NCBI RefSeq assembly: GCF_900162815.1
Contig: NZ_FUGD01000055.1
Coordinates: 20,125-84,124 of the forward strand
Reading direction: 5' to 3'
Length of the DNA stretch: 64,000 nucleotides
Source: Psychrobacter pasteurii
GTDB lineage: Bacteria > Pseudomonadota > Gammaproteobacteria > Pseudomonadales > Moraxellaceae
The notes beneath the pieces were generated by a model. It saw only the letters and a program-made list of their open reading frames with translations, ran no database searches and was not told where the DNA came from. The position numbers were made by a program, and so were the translations under genes. Shown here piece by piece: positions 29,027-38,208 of the stretch (positions are counted from its first letter, which is position 1; each line of letters starts with the position of its first letter).

Positions 29027-29353
29027 ATGAAAGTAGACGCAACCCAAGCAGCACTAGAGCTTATAGAGCTTTTAAAGTCTAAGCATGGCGAATTAATGTT
29101 TCATCAATCAGGAGGATGCTGTGATGGCAGCTCACCCATGTGCTATCCGCTAGGAGAGTTTAAGGTCGGTGGGCAGGATATTTTAGTCGGTGAAATTGGC
29201 GGTTGTCCTTTTTACATGGGCAAAGCACAACATGAATTATGGCAGCATACTGACCTGACCATCGATGTAGTTAATGGCCGTGGTGCCAGTTTCTCTCTAG
29301 AGATACCAGAGGGCAAACGATTTATTGTGCGCTCTGAGATTTGTGAGCGATAA
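29027..29353 (+). CDS. DUF779 protein, 108 aa
   Basis: The frame is open from 28982, but the ATG at 29027 follows AAAAGGA at a good distance and gives the usual family length. The Cys-rich motif SGGCCDGSSPMCYP and a second GGCPFYMG are the DUF779 hallmarks and could bind a metal. DUF779 genes are commonly found beside AldB-type aldehyde dehydrogenases, as here. Its molecular function is not known to me. Confidence 0.85.
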   Translation: MKVDATQAALELIELLKSKHGELMFHQSGGCCDGSSPMCYPLGEFKVGGQDILVGEIGGCPFYMGKAQHELWQHTDLTIDVVNGRGASFSLEIPEGKRFIVRSEICER

Positions 29354-29545
29354 ATATTGTTTAGTTGCCGATATTGACTGCTGCTTGTCGTTATTTGGTA
29401 TTGTTTTAAGACGATATAAATTCAGATTAAAACGATAATGAACGCATCGTTTTTATTAACTCATTGCTTAGCCTTATCTATTTTCATACTATGAATGTTG
29501 AATAAAATCACTTTATAACCTAAACCACTCGTTAAGGATGACGAT

Positions 29546-30697
29546 ATGACTATAGAACCTTTCAAAAGTAACTGGGCAACTGAAGAACATGAAATGGTAT
29601 ACGACAGTGCCTTAAAGATGTTCAAAAGCTGGGAAGAAAAAGACGAGCAATGGCGTGAAGATGGCAAAATCGCCCGTACCGCTTGGAATGAAGCCGGTGA
29701 GATGGGCTTTTTATGTGCTTCAGTACCAGAGCAGTATGGCGGCGGCGGTGGCGACTTTGGTCATGAGGCCATGTTGCTATTGGCACAAGCTCAAGCCAAC
29801 CAATCAGGTTTTGGCGGGCAAGTTCACTCAGGTATTGTCGCCCCTTATATCCTCAAGCACGGCACAGAAGAACAAAAGAAAAAATGGCTTCCAAAAATGG
29901 CCTCAGGCGAATATGTCGCTGCCATTGCCATGACTGAACCCACCACAGGCTCTGACCTGCAAAATATCAAAACCTACGCCGTAAAAGACGGTGATGACTA
30001 CATCATTAACGGCTCAAAAACCTTTATCACCAATGGCCAACACGCCAACTTAATTGTACTGGCCTGCAAAACAGACCGTGAATTGGGTGCAAAAGGCGTA
30101 TCACTTATCGTGGTCGAAACAGATGGGTTAGAGGGCTTTGAGCGTGGCCGAAATTTAGACAAAGTCGGTATGAGCTCGCAAGATACCTCAGAGCTGTTTT
30201 TTAGCAATGTGCGTGTGCCACAATCCAACCTATTAGGCGACACAGAAGGCCTGGGCTTTATCCAAATGATGCAAGAGCTGCCACGTGAGCGCTTAATCAT
30301 TGCTATTAGCGGTGTCGGTGCCATGAAACTTGCCATTGAGCTCACCCTCGATTACGTCAAACAACGTGAAGCATTCGGCAAACCTATTTGGAGTTTCCAA
30401 AATACCCGCTTTAAGTTAGCCGAATGTCAGGCCGATTACTTAGCTGCCAAGAGTCTGTGTGATTCAGCCATTAGCGCCTTAATGGACGATACGTTAACCG
30501 CGGCACAAGCCTCACTGATTAAATACTGGGTCACTGAAAAGCAGTGCAAAGTTATTGATGAGTGCTTACAGTTATTTGGCGGCTATGGGTACATGAAAGA
30601 ATATCCAATCGCTCGTTTGTTTGCCGATGCGCGCGTGCAGAAGATTTACGGCGGCACTAACGAGATTATGAAAGAGCTGGCCTCACGCTATATGTAG
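29546..30697 (+). CDS. Acyl-CoA dehydrogenase, 383 aa
   Basis: The acyl-CoA dehydrogenase fold is clear: AIAMTEPTTGSDLQ (FAD site), TFITNGQHANLIVLA, and near the C-terminus QLFGGYGYMKEYP then YGGTNEIMKELASR, which carries the likely catalytic Glu. It removes two hydrogens from acyl-CoA and passes electrons to ETF. It leads a run with thiolase, FadB-type enzyme and CoA-transferase-like genes, so it is probably the first step of that beta-oxidation set. Chain-length or branching preference cannot be told. Confidence 0.9.
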   Translation: MTIEPFKSNWATEEHEMVYDSALKMFKSWEEKDEQWREDGKIARTAWNEAGEMGFLCASVPEQYGGGGGDFGHEAMLLLAQAQANQSGFGGQVHSGIVAPYILKHGTEEQKKKWLPKMASGEYVAAIAMTEPTTGSDLQNIKTYAVKDGDDYIINGSKTFITNGQHANLIVLACKTDRELGAKGVSLIVVETDGLEGFERGRNLDKVGMSSQDTSELFFSNVRVPQSNLLGDTEGLGFIQMMQELPRERLIIAISGVGAMKLAIELTLDYVKQREAFGKPIWSFQNTRFKLAECQADYLAAKSLCDSAISALMDDTLTAAQASLIKYWVTEKQCKVIDECLQLFGGYGYMKEYPIARLFADARVQKIYGGTNEIMKELASRYM

Positions 30698-30856
30698 TCT
30701 TTATCAAACAAGCTTTATATTTAATTATAGTGTTTATAGTAGCTTGAACATTATCATCGAAACATTAAATGGATTTACTGTTTAAATAAACCCTAATGCA
30801 TTGATTGATCTATTTAAAGTGGTCAGTGTATTAGGGAAAGTAATAAAGGGATTTTT

Positions 30857-32065
30857 ATGACGCAAGTTGCCTATATTTATGATGCCATTCGTACGCCTCG
30901 TGGCAGGGGTAAAAAGGATGGCTCACTTCACCAAGCCAGCCCGATTTGGCTGGTCCGCACCTTATTAAAAGAAATGCAGCAGCGCCACAATTTAGATACC
31001 AGTTTGGTAGATGACGTGGTGCTTGGCTGTGTCACACCTGTGGGCGAACAAGGCTCGGATATTGCGCGTATTGCGGTCATTGATGCTGGCTGGCATCAAA
31101 GTGTGGCTGGCGTGACCTTGTCTCGTTTTTGCGCCTCGGGTCTTGAGTCAATCAACTTAGCAGCCACCAAAGTTATGTCCGGTATGGAGGATATGGTGGT
31201 GGCAGGCGGCGTGGAGTCTATGAGCCGCGTTGCTATGGGCTCAGATGGCGGTGCTTGGTATATGGATCCCAGAGTCAATGACGTCACCCAGTATGTGCCT
31301 CAAGGTATTGGCGCAGATACCATTGCGACACTGCGTGGCTTTAGCCGAACGGATGTGGATGCTTTTGCGGCTGAATCTCATAGACGAGCGGCCAATGCGT
31401 GGGAGAAGGGATATTACGATAACTCGGTTGTGCCTGTGACCGACTTAAATGGCATGCTGTTGCTCGATAAAGACGAAACCATTCGCCCTAATACCTCTGT
31501 TGAAACCTTAGCAAAATTAAATCCCTCATTTGCCAAGCTGGGCGCTATGGGCTTTGATAGCGTTATTTTGGATAAATACACCACCATCGAGCGTGTTAAC
31601 CATGTGCATCATGCCGGCAACTCATCAGGTATTGTGGATGGTTCAGCGCTGTGTCTGGTGGGTAATAAATCAGCTGGTGAGAAAGCCGGTTTAAAACCTC
31701 GGGCTAAGATTACCATGGCTTCTGTGATAGGTTCAGAGCCGACAATTATGCTAACAGGTCCAACACCTGCCTGCCAAAAGGCGCTTGCTAAGGCAGGCAT
31801 GACTCCAGACGATATTGACCTATGGGAGATTAACGAGGCCTTTGCGTCTATTCCGATGAATACCGCTGCCGATTTAAACGTTGATTTGGATAAAGTAAAC
31901 GTCAATGGCGGCGCCATTGCAATGGGACATCCACTGGGTGCAACCGGTGCCATGCTATTAACTACCGTACTAGATGAGCTTGAGCGTCGTGACTTAAATA
32001 CAGCGATGATTACGCTTTGTGTTGGTGGTGGTATGGGTATTGCGACCATTATCGAGCGTGTTTAA
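30857..32065 (+). CDS. Acetyl-CoA acyltransferase (thiolase), 402 aa
   Basis: All thiolase elements are present: the nucleophilic Cys in [26 protein letters not shown], the histidine in [15 protein letters not shown] and the second Cys in [13 protein letters not shown]. It cleaves 3-ketoacyl-CoA to acetyl-CoA and a shortened acyl-CoA. It lies 159 bases after the acyl-CoA dehydrogenase and 119 before the FadB-type gene. Confidence 0.92.
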   Translation: MTQVAYIYDAIRTPRGRGKKDGSLHQASPIWLVRTLLKEMQQRHNLDTSLVDDVVLGCVTPVGEQGSDIARIAVIDAGWHQSVAGVTLSRFCASGLESINLAATKVMSGMEDMVVAGGVESMSRVAMGSDGGAWYMDPRVNDVTQYVPQGIGADTIATLRGFSRTDVDAFAAESHRRAANAWEKGYYDNSVVPVTDLNGMLLLDKDETIRPNTSVETLAKLNPSFAKLGAMGFDSVILDKYTTIERVNHVHHAGNSSGIVDGSALCLVGNKSAGEKAGLKPRAKITMASVIGSEPTIMLTGPTPACQKALAKAGMTPDDIDLWEINEAFASIPMNTAADLNVDLDKVNVNGGAIAMGHPLGATGAMLLTTVLDELERRDLNTAMITLCVGGGMGIATIIERV

Positions 32066-32184
32066 CGGCCATTATTGAACGCTTTCAACTGCAGTAGTCA
32101 GCCACTAGCTAATCACTCTCATTTTTCTTAAATGTGATGAGATAGCACAAGATACGGATAACAGTAAAAATATAGGGATATACC

Positions 32185-34395
32185 ATGAGCACAAGTAGCA
32201 CAATGGCTATTAATAAATTATCAGATTTTTCAGCCCCTCATTTTTCAACTGAGTTAGACGACGGTATTGTCACCGTTACTATTGATCAGACCGACCGAAA
32301 AATGAACGTCATTGGTGATGGCTTTAATGAAGCCTTTGCTGCCTTAACCGATGCCTTTATTACCGATGAAGAAGCCAAAGGCTTAATCTTAACCTCAGGC
32401 AAGTCCACTTTTGTGGTGGGTGCCGATATTGATAGATTGTCAGAGGTGGAAACCGCAGAGCAGGCATTTGATTTGGTAGAGGATTTAAAGCACAGTCTGC
32501 GCAAATTAGAAACAGCAAACAAACCCGTTGTGGCCGCCATAACCGGTACCGCATTAGGCGGCGGGTTAGAGCTTGCGTTAGCCTGTCATCATCGTATTGC
32601 TATCGATTCATCCAAAACGCAGCTTGGACTGCCCGAAGTTAAGCTTGGCCTTTTGCCAGGGGGTGGCGGTACCCAAAGATTACCGCGTCTTATCGGTATT
32701 CAAAAAGCCGTCGAGCTAATGACTCAAGGCAAAGCACTGCGTCCGAAGCAAGCATTAGAAGCCGGTCTAATTGATGCCCTAGCAACAGACAAAGCTGATT
32801 TAATTGACCAAGCCAAGCAGTGGATTAAAGACCATCCTGAGGCTCGCCAGCCATGGGACAATAAAGGCTTTAAAATCCCTGATGGTAACAGCACTCATCC
32901 AAAGTCGGTGCAAGTATTGTCTGTAGCGCCTGCCATGGCCAATCAAAAATCCCATGGCAATTATCCTGCAGTCACTCATATCTTATCGAGCGTGTTTGAA
33001 GGATGTCTGACTGATATTGATAATGGTCTTGAGATTGAATCGCGTTATTTTGCAGCGTGTGTATTGTCACCTGAATCCAAAAATATGATTAATACCTTAT
33101 GGACTCAGCTCAATAGTATTAAAAAGGGACAATCTCGACCTGCAGGTTTTGAGCGCAATAAGATCTCTAAAGTAGGGATACTCGGTGCTGGCATGATGGG
33201 CGCAGGCATTGCATACGTCGCTGCTAAGGCTGGCATTGAGGTGGTGCTATTAGACAGCAGCTTGGAGAATGCTGAAAAAGGAAAAGGTTACTCAACTAAG
33301 CTGTTAGATAAAGCCATTAGTCGTGGCCGCTCAGCAGACGCTAAAAAACAAGCTTTATTAGCGCTTATTCAACCAACCACCAGTTATGAGGATCTTAAAG
33401 ACTGCGAGCTGGTTATAGAAGCAGTATTTGAAGACATTAAAGTAAAAGCTGAGTGTACTGCTCAAGCTGAGGCAGTGATTGCTGATTCCGCTTTATATGC
33501 ATCAAATACCTCAACATTACCTATTACTAGCTTAGCAAAGGCCAGTAAGCGACCCAATCAATTTATCGGATTACACTTTTTCTCACCTGTCGATAAGATG
33601 CCATTGGTAGAAATCATCGTCGGCGAGCAAACAGATGAGGCTACATTGGCTAAAGCCTTTGATTTTGTCACCCAAATTGGGAAAACACCCATAGTGGTTA
33701 ATGACAGTCGCGGATTTTATACCTCTCGTGTCTTTGGCACCTATGTCTCAGAGGGCATCGCCATGCTCAGCGAGGGCGTGCATCCTCGCAGTATTGAAGT
33801 GGCAGGCTTAAAAGCGGGTATGCCTATGCCGCCTTTGGCACTACAAGATGAGGTTTCTTTAAGTTTATCATTAAAGGTTAGAGAGCAAGCACAACAGGCA
33901 TTAGAAGCAGAAGGAAAATCCTTAAATGAGCATCCTGCACATGCTGTGATTAAAAAGATGGTCAATGAGTTTGGTCGTGAAGGAAAAAAAACAAGTAAAG
34001 GGTTTTATGACTATCTTGAAGGCAGTGACAAGCACTTATGGCCTGAGCTAACCACCCATTATCCTGTTAGTGACAATCAACCTGAGCAACAAGAGCTGAT
34101 AGATCGCCTGCTATATATTCAAGCCAATGAATCTGCAAAATGCTATGAAGAAAACGTGGTACGTTCGGTAGCTGATGCCAATGTGGGTTCACTGTTTGGT
34201 TGGGGGTTTGCGCCAAATCATGGTGGCACGCTGCAATTTATTAATTCAGTCGGTGTTGAGCATTTTGTTCAGCACTCTCGAGAGCTTGCGGAAGCTTATG
34301 GTGAACGATTTGCACCTGCCAAGATTTTAGTCGATATGGCAGAGTCTGGTAAAACTTTTGGTGATGTAGTTGGTGGTGGAGAGAGTCATGACTAA
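32185..34395 (+). CDS. FadB/FadJ-type 3-hydroxyacyl-CoA dehydrogenase/enoyl-CoA hydratase, 736 aa
   Basis: A two-domain protein. Residues 20-200 are a crotonase domain (oxyanion loop in [40 protein letters not shown]). From about residue 330 comes the NAD-binding dehydrogenase: [18 protein letters not shown], then [16 protein letters not shown]. It hydrates enoyl-CoA and oxidises the 3-hydroxy product. The first eight residues (MSTSSTMA) leave a second in-frame Met as an alternative start. It overlaps the next gene by eight bases. Confidence 0.92.
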   Translation: MSTSSTMAINKLSDFSAPHFSTELDDGIVTVTIDQTDRKMNVIGDGFNEAFAALTDAFITDEEAKGLILTSGKSTFVVGADIDRLSEVETAEQAFDLVEDLKHSLRKLETANKPVVAAITGTALGGGLELALACHHRIAIDSSKTQLGLPEVKLGLLPGGGGTQRLPRLIGIQKAVELMTQGKALRPKQALEAGLIDALATDKADLIDQAKQWIKDHPEARQPWDNKGFKIPDGNSTHPKSVQVLSVAPAMANQKSHGNYPAVTHILSSVFEGCLTDIDNGLEIESRYFAACVLSPESKNMINTLWTQLNSIKKGQSRPAGFERNKISKVGILGAGMMGAGIAYVAAKAGIEVVLLDSSLENAEKGKGYSTKLLDKAISRGRSADAKKQALLALIQPTTSYEDLKDCELVIEAVFEDIKVKAECTAQAEAVIADSALYASNTSTLPITSLAKASKRPNQFIGLHFFSPVDKMPLVEIIVGEQTDEATLAKAFDFVTQIGKTPIVVNDSRGFYTSRVFGTYVSEGIAMLSEGVHPRSIEVAGLKAGMPMPPLALQDEVSLSLSLKVREQAQQALEAEGKSLNEHPAHAVIKKMVNEFGREGKKTSKGFYDYLEGSDKHLWPELTTHYPVSDNQPEQQELIDRLLYIQANESAKCYEENVVRSVADANVGSLFGWGFAPNHGGTLQFINSVGVEHFVQHSRELAEAYGERFAPAKILVDMAESGKTFGDVVGGGESHD

Positions 34396-35458
34396 TACAT
34401 TGTTAACTCAAATGGCTGACTGCTTAACTGATATTAAAGTGGTTGATTTAACCCGTAATCTACCTGGACCTTTTGCTACTCGATTATTGGCTGATTTGGG
34501 CGCAGAGATTATCAAGATTGAGCCATTACAAGGCGATCCAGCTCGTGCTTTTGGAGATATATTCAGCTCGCTTAACCATGGCAAACAGTGCATCAAGATT
34601 GATTTTCGTAGCCGGGAGGGCCTCGAGTTGATTAAACAACATCTCAAAGATGCCGATGTCATGCTGGATAGCTTTCGCCCCGGTGTGCTTGATGCAATTG
34701 GGCTAAGGAGCGATGTTTTACAAGCACTGAACCCTAAATTGGTTATGGTCTCAATTACCGGTTATGGCTTCGCTGATGGAGAGCACATCACTCACGACTG
34801 GAGCCAAAAGGCAGGGCATGACATTAACTTTATGGCGATGAGCGGTGTACTTGATCAATTAAAGACCGCAGAGGGCGGGCAATCTATGCCCAACGTACAG
34901 TTTGCTGATTTGGCAGGTGGTAGTGATACCGCGATTATTGCACTACTCGCTGCTGTACTGTCTGCCAGAGCAACCGGTAAAGGCCGTCATATCAATGTCA
35001 GTATGACGCACAGCTTATATCATCATCTGGTTATGCCTAAGGCCACTGGCAAGCTCATTGAACAAATGACCGGTGAAACCCCAAAGCCGCAGCATGACTT
35101 TTTAGGCGGTGTACTGCCATGTTACCGGTTATACAAAACGTCAGATAATCGCTATATGGCTGTCGGCTCACTTGAGCTTAAGTTTTGGCAAGAGCTATGT
35201 GATGTGTTGGAGTTACCTAAGCTTAAAGAAGTGCATTGGCAACTTGGCGTATTACCTAGCATGCCGGCGAGTATCGAGGCTATTAAAACTGTCACGGCAA
35301 CCTTTGCTAGCCAGCCTTTAGCCCATTGGCAACAAGTGTTTAATGATACGGATGTGTGTGTCACCCCTGTATTGACGTTAGCTGAGGCTGAGGCGCATCC
35401 TTTGTTTGCACATCAAGATGAGTATAAAGCGACGGCAGGCTGGCAGGTGGTTGGGTAA
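34388..35458 (+). CDS. CaiB/BaiF family CoA-transferase or acyl-CoA racemase, C-terminus short, 356 aa
   Basis: The family motif VVDLTRNLPGPFATRLLADLGAEIIKIEPLQGDPAR is at the N-terminus and the catalytic Asp lies in VQFADLAGGSD. The overall form, with GHDINFMAMSGVL and CVTPVLTLAEAEAHPLF, is closest to alpha-methylacyl-CoA racemases. The ATG at 34388 overlaps the upstream stop, suggesting translational coupling. The protein stops at TAGWQVVG, about 30 residues before family members I recall usually end, and 53 bases before the IS region starts, so it may be a shortened copy. A racemase of this kind would admit branched acyl-CoAs to the upstream oxidation set. Confidence 0.85.
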   Translation: MTNTLLTQMADCLTDIKVVDLTRNLPGPFATRLLADLGAEIIKIEPLQGDPARAFGDIFSSLNHGKQCIKIDFRSREGLELIKQHLKDADVMLDSFRPGVLDAIGLRSDVLQALNPKLVMVSITGYGFADGEHITHDWSQKAGHDINFMAMSGVLDQLKTAEGGQSMPNVQFADLAGGSDTAIIALLAAVLSARATGKGRHINVSMTHSLYHHLVMPKATGKLIEQMTGETPKPQHDFLGGVLPCYRLYKTSDNRYMAVGSLELKFWQELCDVLELPKLKEVHWQLGVLPSMPASIEAIKTVTATFASQPLAHWQQVFNDTDVCVTPVLTLAEAEAHPLFAHQDEYKATAGWQVVG

Positions 35459-35550
35459 GCCGCACTGATATGAGGTGAGACAGTTAATTGAGCATAGCCA
35501 TAATTGACCCCTGCCGTCAAATCCGTACACCTAAACTTGGGAGATTTTAA

Positions 35551-36510
35551 TTACGCAGCCTGACGGTAGAAATCAACCCAAACCTGTCTTGGCGATCTCA
35601 TACCTAAATCTTGCTGAATCCTCGTTCCACTCGAGCATAGCTCTCACCTTGCGTCGCTGCAAAGCAGTGCTTTGCTAATCGCTCCTCATTGTAATAAAAC
35701 TCAATATATTTGATGATACTGTTGATAGCCTCAAATCGAGTTGTGTAATTATGATGATATACCAACTCATTCTTTAAAACGCCCCAGAAGCTCTCTATTG
35801 GCGCGTTATCATAACAGTTGCCTTTAGCACTCATAGATCCTTTAAAACCGTATTTACTGATGATTTTGCGATAATCATCGCTGCAATACTGACTACCTCT
35901 ATCTGAATGCACAATAAGACCTTGGCTAGGTCGTTTATCCTTGATTGCTTTATTTAAGGCTCTACAGACTAAATCTGCTTTCATGCGTTTATCGATAGCG
36001 TAGCTAACCAGTTCTTTGGTATACAAGTCTTTGACGCCTGCCAAATAAAGCCAGCCCTCATCTGTCCAGATATAGGTGATATCACTGACCCATGCACAAT
36101 TAGGACGATTAACGCCAAATTGTTGTTTAAGCAAATTAGGATAGATTCGCTTGTTATGGTCTGAGTCTGTTGTCACTTTAAAGCGCTTATGACGTCTACA
36201 TTTGATGTCATGTTCTTCCTTGATACTACGTACCATATACTTGCTGACATCGTGCCCTTGTTCACTTAAATGTGCGTGTAGACGCTGATAACCATATCGC
36301 TCTTTGGTTTCACTGTGAGCAGCTTTTACAAGCAGTTCACAGCGGTTACGATGTATTTGCTGAGCACTGATATCACGCTTCGTCCAGTCATAGTAGCTTG
36401 ATGGTTTGATATCAAGGATTTTACACATGCTGGTAATGCTAAATTCATATTTGTGATGGTCAATAAAGGCGTACCTTACTGACCGTTCCTTGCAAAGTAC
36501 GCCGTGGCCC
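35551..36510 (-). pseudogene. IS3-family transposase OrfB, frame broken near its C-terminus
   Basis: An IS3-group integrase-type transposase. The catalytic Asp, Asp and Glu are in VSDITYIWTDEG, VHSDRGSQYC and APIESFWGVLKNE. Its natural N-terminus starts near VRYAFIDHHKYEF and lies in the -1 frame to OrfA, as expected for programmed frameshifting. At FYYNEER the sequence enters a hairpin repeat (35627-35689) and changes frame; past it the proper C-terminus can be read in another frame (RIQQDLGMRSPRQVWVDFYR, then QAA and a stop at 35551). The open frame extending to 36563 upstream is not real coding sequence: its first residues come from the other hairpin repeat. Confidence 0.85.
35627..35689 (-). 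repeat. Hairpin repeat, copy B, 63 nt
   Basis: Read on the minus strand it runs from ATGAGGAG to CTCGAGTGG. Its core is GCAAAGCACTGCTTTGC, an 8-bp stem with a one-base loop, followed by CGACGCAAG and a second small stem in GAGAGCTATGCTCGAG. It matches copy A at about 50 of 63 positions. It interrupts the transposase OrfB frame. Confidence 0.85.
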
Positions 36511-36573
36511 CACTCGAGCATAGCTCTCGTCTTGCGTCGGGGCGAAGCAGTGCTTCGCTTCATTCCTCCTCAT
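36510..36573 (-). repeat. Hairpin repeat, copy A, 64 nt
   Basis: Same element as copy B: ATGAGGAG, the stem GCGAAGCACTGCTTCGC, CGACGCAAG, the small stem GAGAGCTATGCTCGAG and TGG. In the main stem a G-C pair replaces copy B's A-T pair on both arms, so pairing is kept although both bases changed. It interrupts OrfA and inserts a stop codon. Confidence 0.85.
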
Positions 36574-36875
36574 TTAGTATCTCTCGCTCTTCTTGTGCAA
36601 TCTTCAACTCTCGCCTTAAACGCTTATTCTCTTCAATAACGGCCATTAATTCAGAATCAAACTGTTTAGTACCTTTGAGCTTACCTTGATTAGCTTTCCG
36701 TTGCCAATTAGCTAGCGTTTGCATTGGTAGCCCTAACTGCCTTGCTGTGGCACTGACATTGCCACCATTATCTTCTATTGCTTTGACCGCTTCTGCTTTA
36801 AATTCTTCACTATATCTCTTAACTTTGAACCGCCCCGGTATTGTCAGAGACTTAATATTCTGAGAGAATACGACA

Positions 36876-37139
36876 ATGAAAAGACAAACCTACACTCCTG
36901 CCACATGGTCAGCTATTCAAGCCATTGCCCCTAAGATTGGCTGCACGCCTGAAACCCTGCGCTCATGGCACAAGAAGCATATAGATCAAACTATCCCTGC
37001 ATCGGTACAAGCTCAAAGCCAAGAGCAACGTATTAAAGATCTTGAACGTGAATGCAGAGAACTCAAACAGGCCAATGAGATCATACGTAAGGCAGCGGCT
37101 TTTTTCGCCCAGGCGGAGAAGGGCCGTCCACCGAAATAA
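36876..37139 (+). CDS. IS3-family transposase OrfA, 87 aa
   Basis: A short DNA-binding protein with a helix-turn-helix (WSAIQAIAPKIGCTPETLRSW) followed by a coiled-coil/leucine-zipper region (QEQRIKDLERECRELKQAN) that in IS3 elements joins the transposase subunits. It ends in EKGRPPK. Its stop codon overlaps the OrfB start in the sequence TAATGG, allowing re-initiation or frameshifting. Confidence 0.9.
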   Translation: MKRQTYTPATWSAIQAIAPKIGCTPETLRSWHKKHIDQTIPASVQAQSQEQRIKDLERECRELKQANEIIRKAAAFFAQAEKGRPPK

Positions 37140-38041
37140 TGGTCAAATTTATCGATGATCACAAGCAGAAATACGGGATCGAGCCAATATGTAGAGTACT
37201 ACCGATTGCCCCATCAACCTACTACCGTACTAAAGACTTGGAGAGTTGCCCTGAAAAGCGCTCGTTGCGTCAGCAGCATGACGACTATTATATCAGCGAG
37301 ATTAAACGCATCTGGCAGGACAGTAAATGCCGTTACGGTGTTCGTAAAGTCTGGCAGCAGATGAAGGCAGATGGTATTCATGTGGCTCGTTGTACGGTAG
37401 AGCGTTTAATGAAGCAGTATGGTATGCAAGGCATCTGGCGCGGTAAGGGCAAGATCACCACCAACAGCCGTGATGACCAAAAACGCGCTGATGACCTAGT
37501 CAATCGTAACTTTAATGCCCATCGTCCCAATCAGCTATGGGTAGCTGACTTCACCTATATAAAAACAACTAGCGGCTGGGTATATACTGCTTTTATTATT
37601 GACGTGTTTGCCCGTAGCATTGTCGGTTGGAAAGTATCTAATCGCATGAACACGGATATGGTTATGGCTGCGCTAAATCAGGCGATAGCAGACAGGAACA
37701 ACCCTAAGGATGTCATTCATCACAGTGATCGAGGGGTTCAGTACTTATCCATTCGCTATACTGACAAAATGTGTGACTCTGGTATCATAGCTTCTGTCGG
37801 CACGACTGGTGATTCATACGATAATGCACTGGCTGAAACGGTCAATGGACTCTATAAATCTGAGGTAATTGACTATTTAAAGGAGAACTGGACTGGTATC
37901 AATGATATTGAACTGGCAACCCTTGAATGGGTGGATTGGTTTAATAAAATACGACTGCATAGCACGATTGGTTATGTGTCGCCCTTTGAGTTTGAAAAGC
38001 GGTATTATGATAATTTAATCCTGTCAGGCATTGCTGCCTGA
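37139..38041 (+). CDS. IS3-family transposase OrfB, 300 aa
   Basis: A complete rve/integrase-core transposase. The catalytic triad is visible: Asp in WVADFTYI, Asp in HHSDRGVQYL and Glu in NALAETVNGLYKSE, with the usual spacing. An N-terminal HTH-like region (YGVRKVWQQMKADGIHVARC) precedes it. It starts at the base overlap with OrfA. No frameshift or stop was found, so the element may still be active. Confidence 0.92.
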   Translation: MVKFIDDHKQKYGIEPICRVLPIAPSTYYRTKDLESCPEKRSLRQQHDDYYISEIKRIWQDSKCRYGVRKVWQQMKADGIHVARCTVERLMKQYGMQGIWRGKGKITTNSRDDQKRADDLVNRNFNAHRPNQLWVADFTYIKTTSGWVYTAFIIDVFARSIVGWKVSNRMNTDMVMAALNQAIADRNNPKDVIHHSDRGVQYLSIRYTDKMCDSGIIASVGTTGDSYDNALAETVNGLYKSEVIDYLKENWTGINDIELATLEWVDWFNKIRLHSTIGYVSPFEFEKRYYDNLILSGIAA

Positions 38042-38208
38042 CTCAAGTAAATCAGCCTCCGATAAAGTCGGGGCGGTTCACTTTCTTAGTCATGGTGAAC
38101 TCCTATTTGTCTTCTTTAGTTTACCAAGTTTTTCTCTACGGTTTTTTCAGCATACACCAGCAAGTGCTTAGCCGATTGTAGCGGATATACTGTATTGATA
38201 AAGTAAAT

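Larger units (their letters stand above)
36826..38080 (+). mobile_element. Intact IS3-family element, 1255 bp, inside the first IS
   Basis: The ends share a perfect 12-bp inverted repeat, TGAACCGCCCCG, that stays similar for several more bases. It is flanked by CTT on both sides (36823-36825 and 38081-38083), the 3-bp target duplication expected of IS3. OrfA and OrfB are both intact. It is in the opposite orientation to its host element. It must be the younger of the two. Confidence 0.92.
36476..38093 (-). pseudogene. IS3-family transposase OrfA, split by a second IS and by a hairpin repeat
   Basis: The ATG is at 38093. Four codons and one base are followed by the inserted IS (36826-38080); removing it with one copy of the CTT duplication gives MTKKVKRYSEEFKAEAVKA, a normal OrfA start. 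Then come the helix-turn-helix (NVSATARQLGLPMQTLANWQ) and the leucine-zipper region to REIL. At that point the hairpin repeat 36510-36573 enters and creates a stop at 36560. Past it the native end ATAYFARNGQ and stop (36476) can be read. The repeat sits just where the A-rich slip site for the -1 frameshift would be expected. Confidence 0.82.
35512..38152 (-). mobile_element. IS3-family element, broken by an inserted IS and two hairpin repeats
   Basis: The element reads on the minus strand from about 38152 to 35512. The two ends match imperfectly: a TGC start, CCGTA and then AAACTTGG are shared at similar spacing in TGCCGTCAAATCCGTACACC (left) and the complement of the right end. Exact outer limits and target duplication could not be fixed. 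It encodes an OrfA-OrfB transposase now interrupted three ways (see the entries at 35551, 36476, 35627, 36510 and 36826). Confidence 0.75.

Noticed and set aside
35604..36563. The long minus-strand frame as an intact OrfB of 319 residues
   Set aside because: Both its first ~25 and last ~20 residues are translation of the hairpin repeats; the native N- and C-termini are in other frames.
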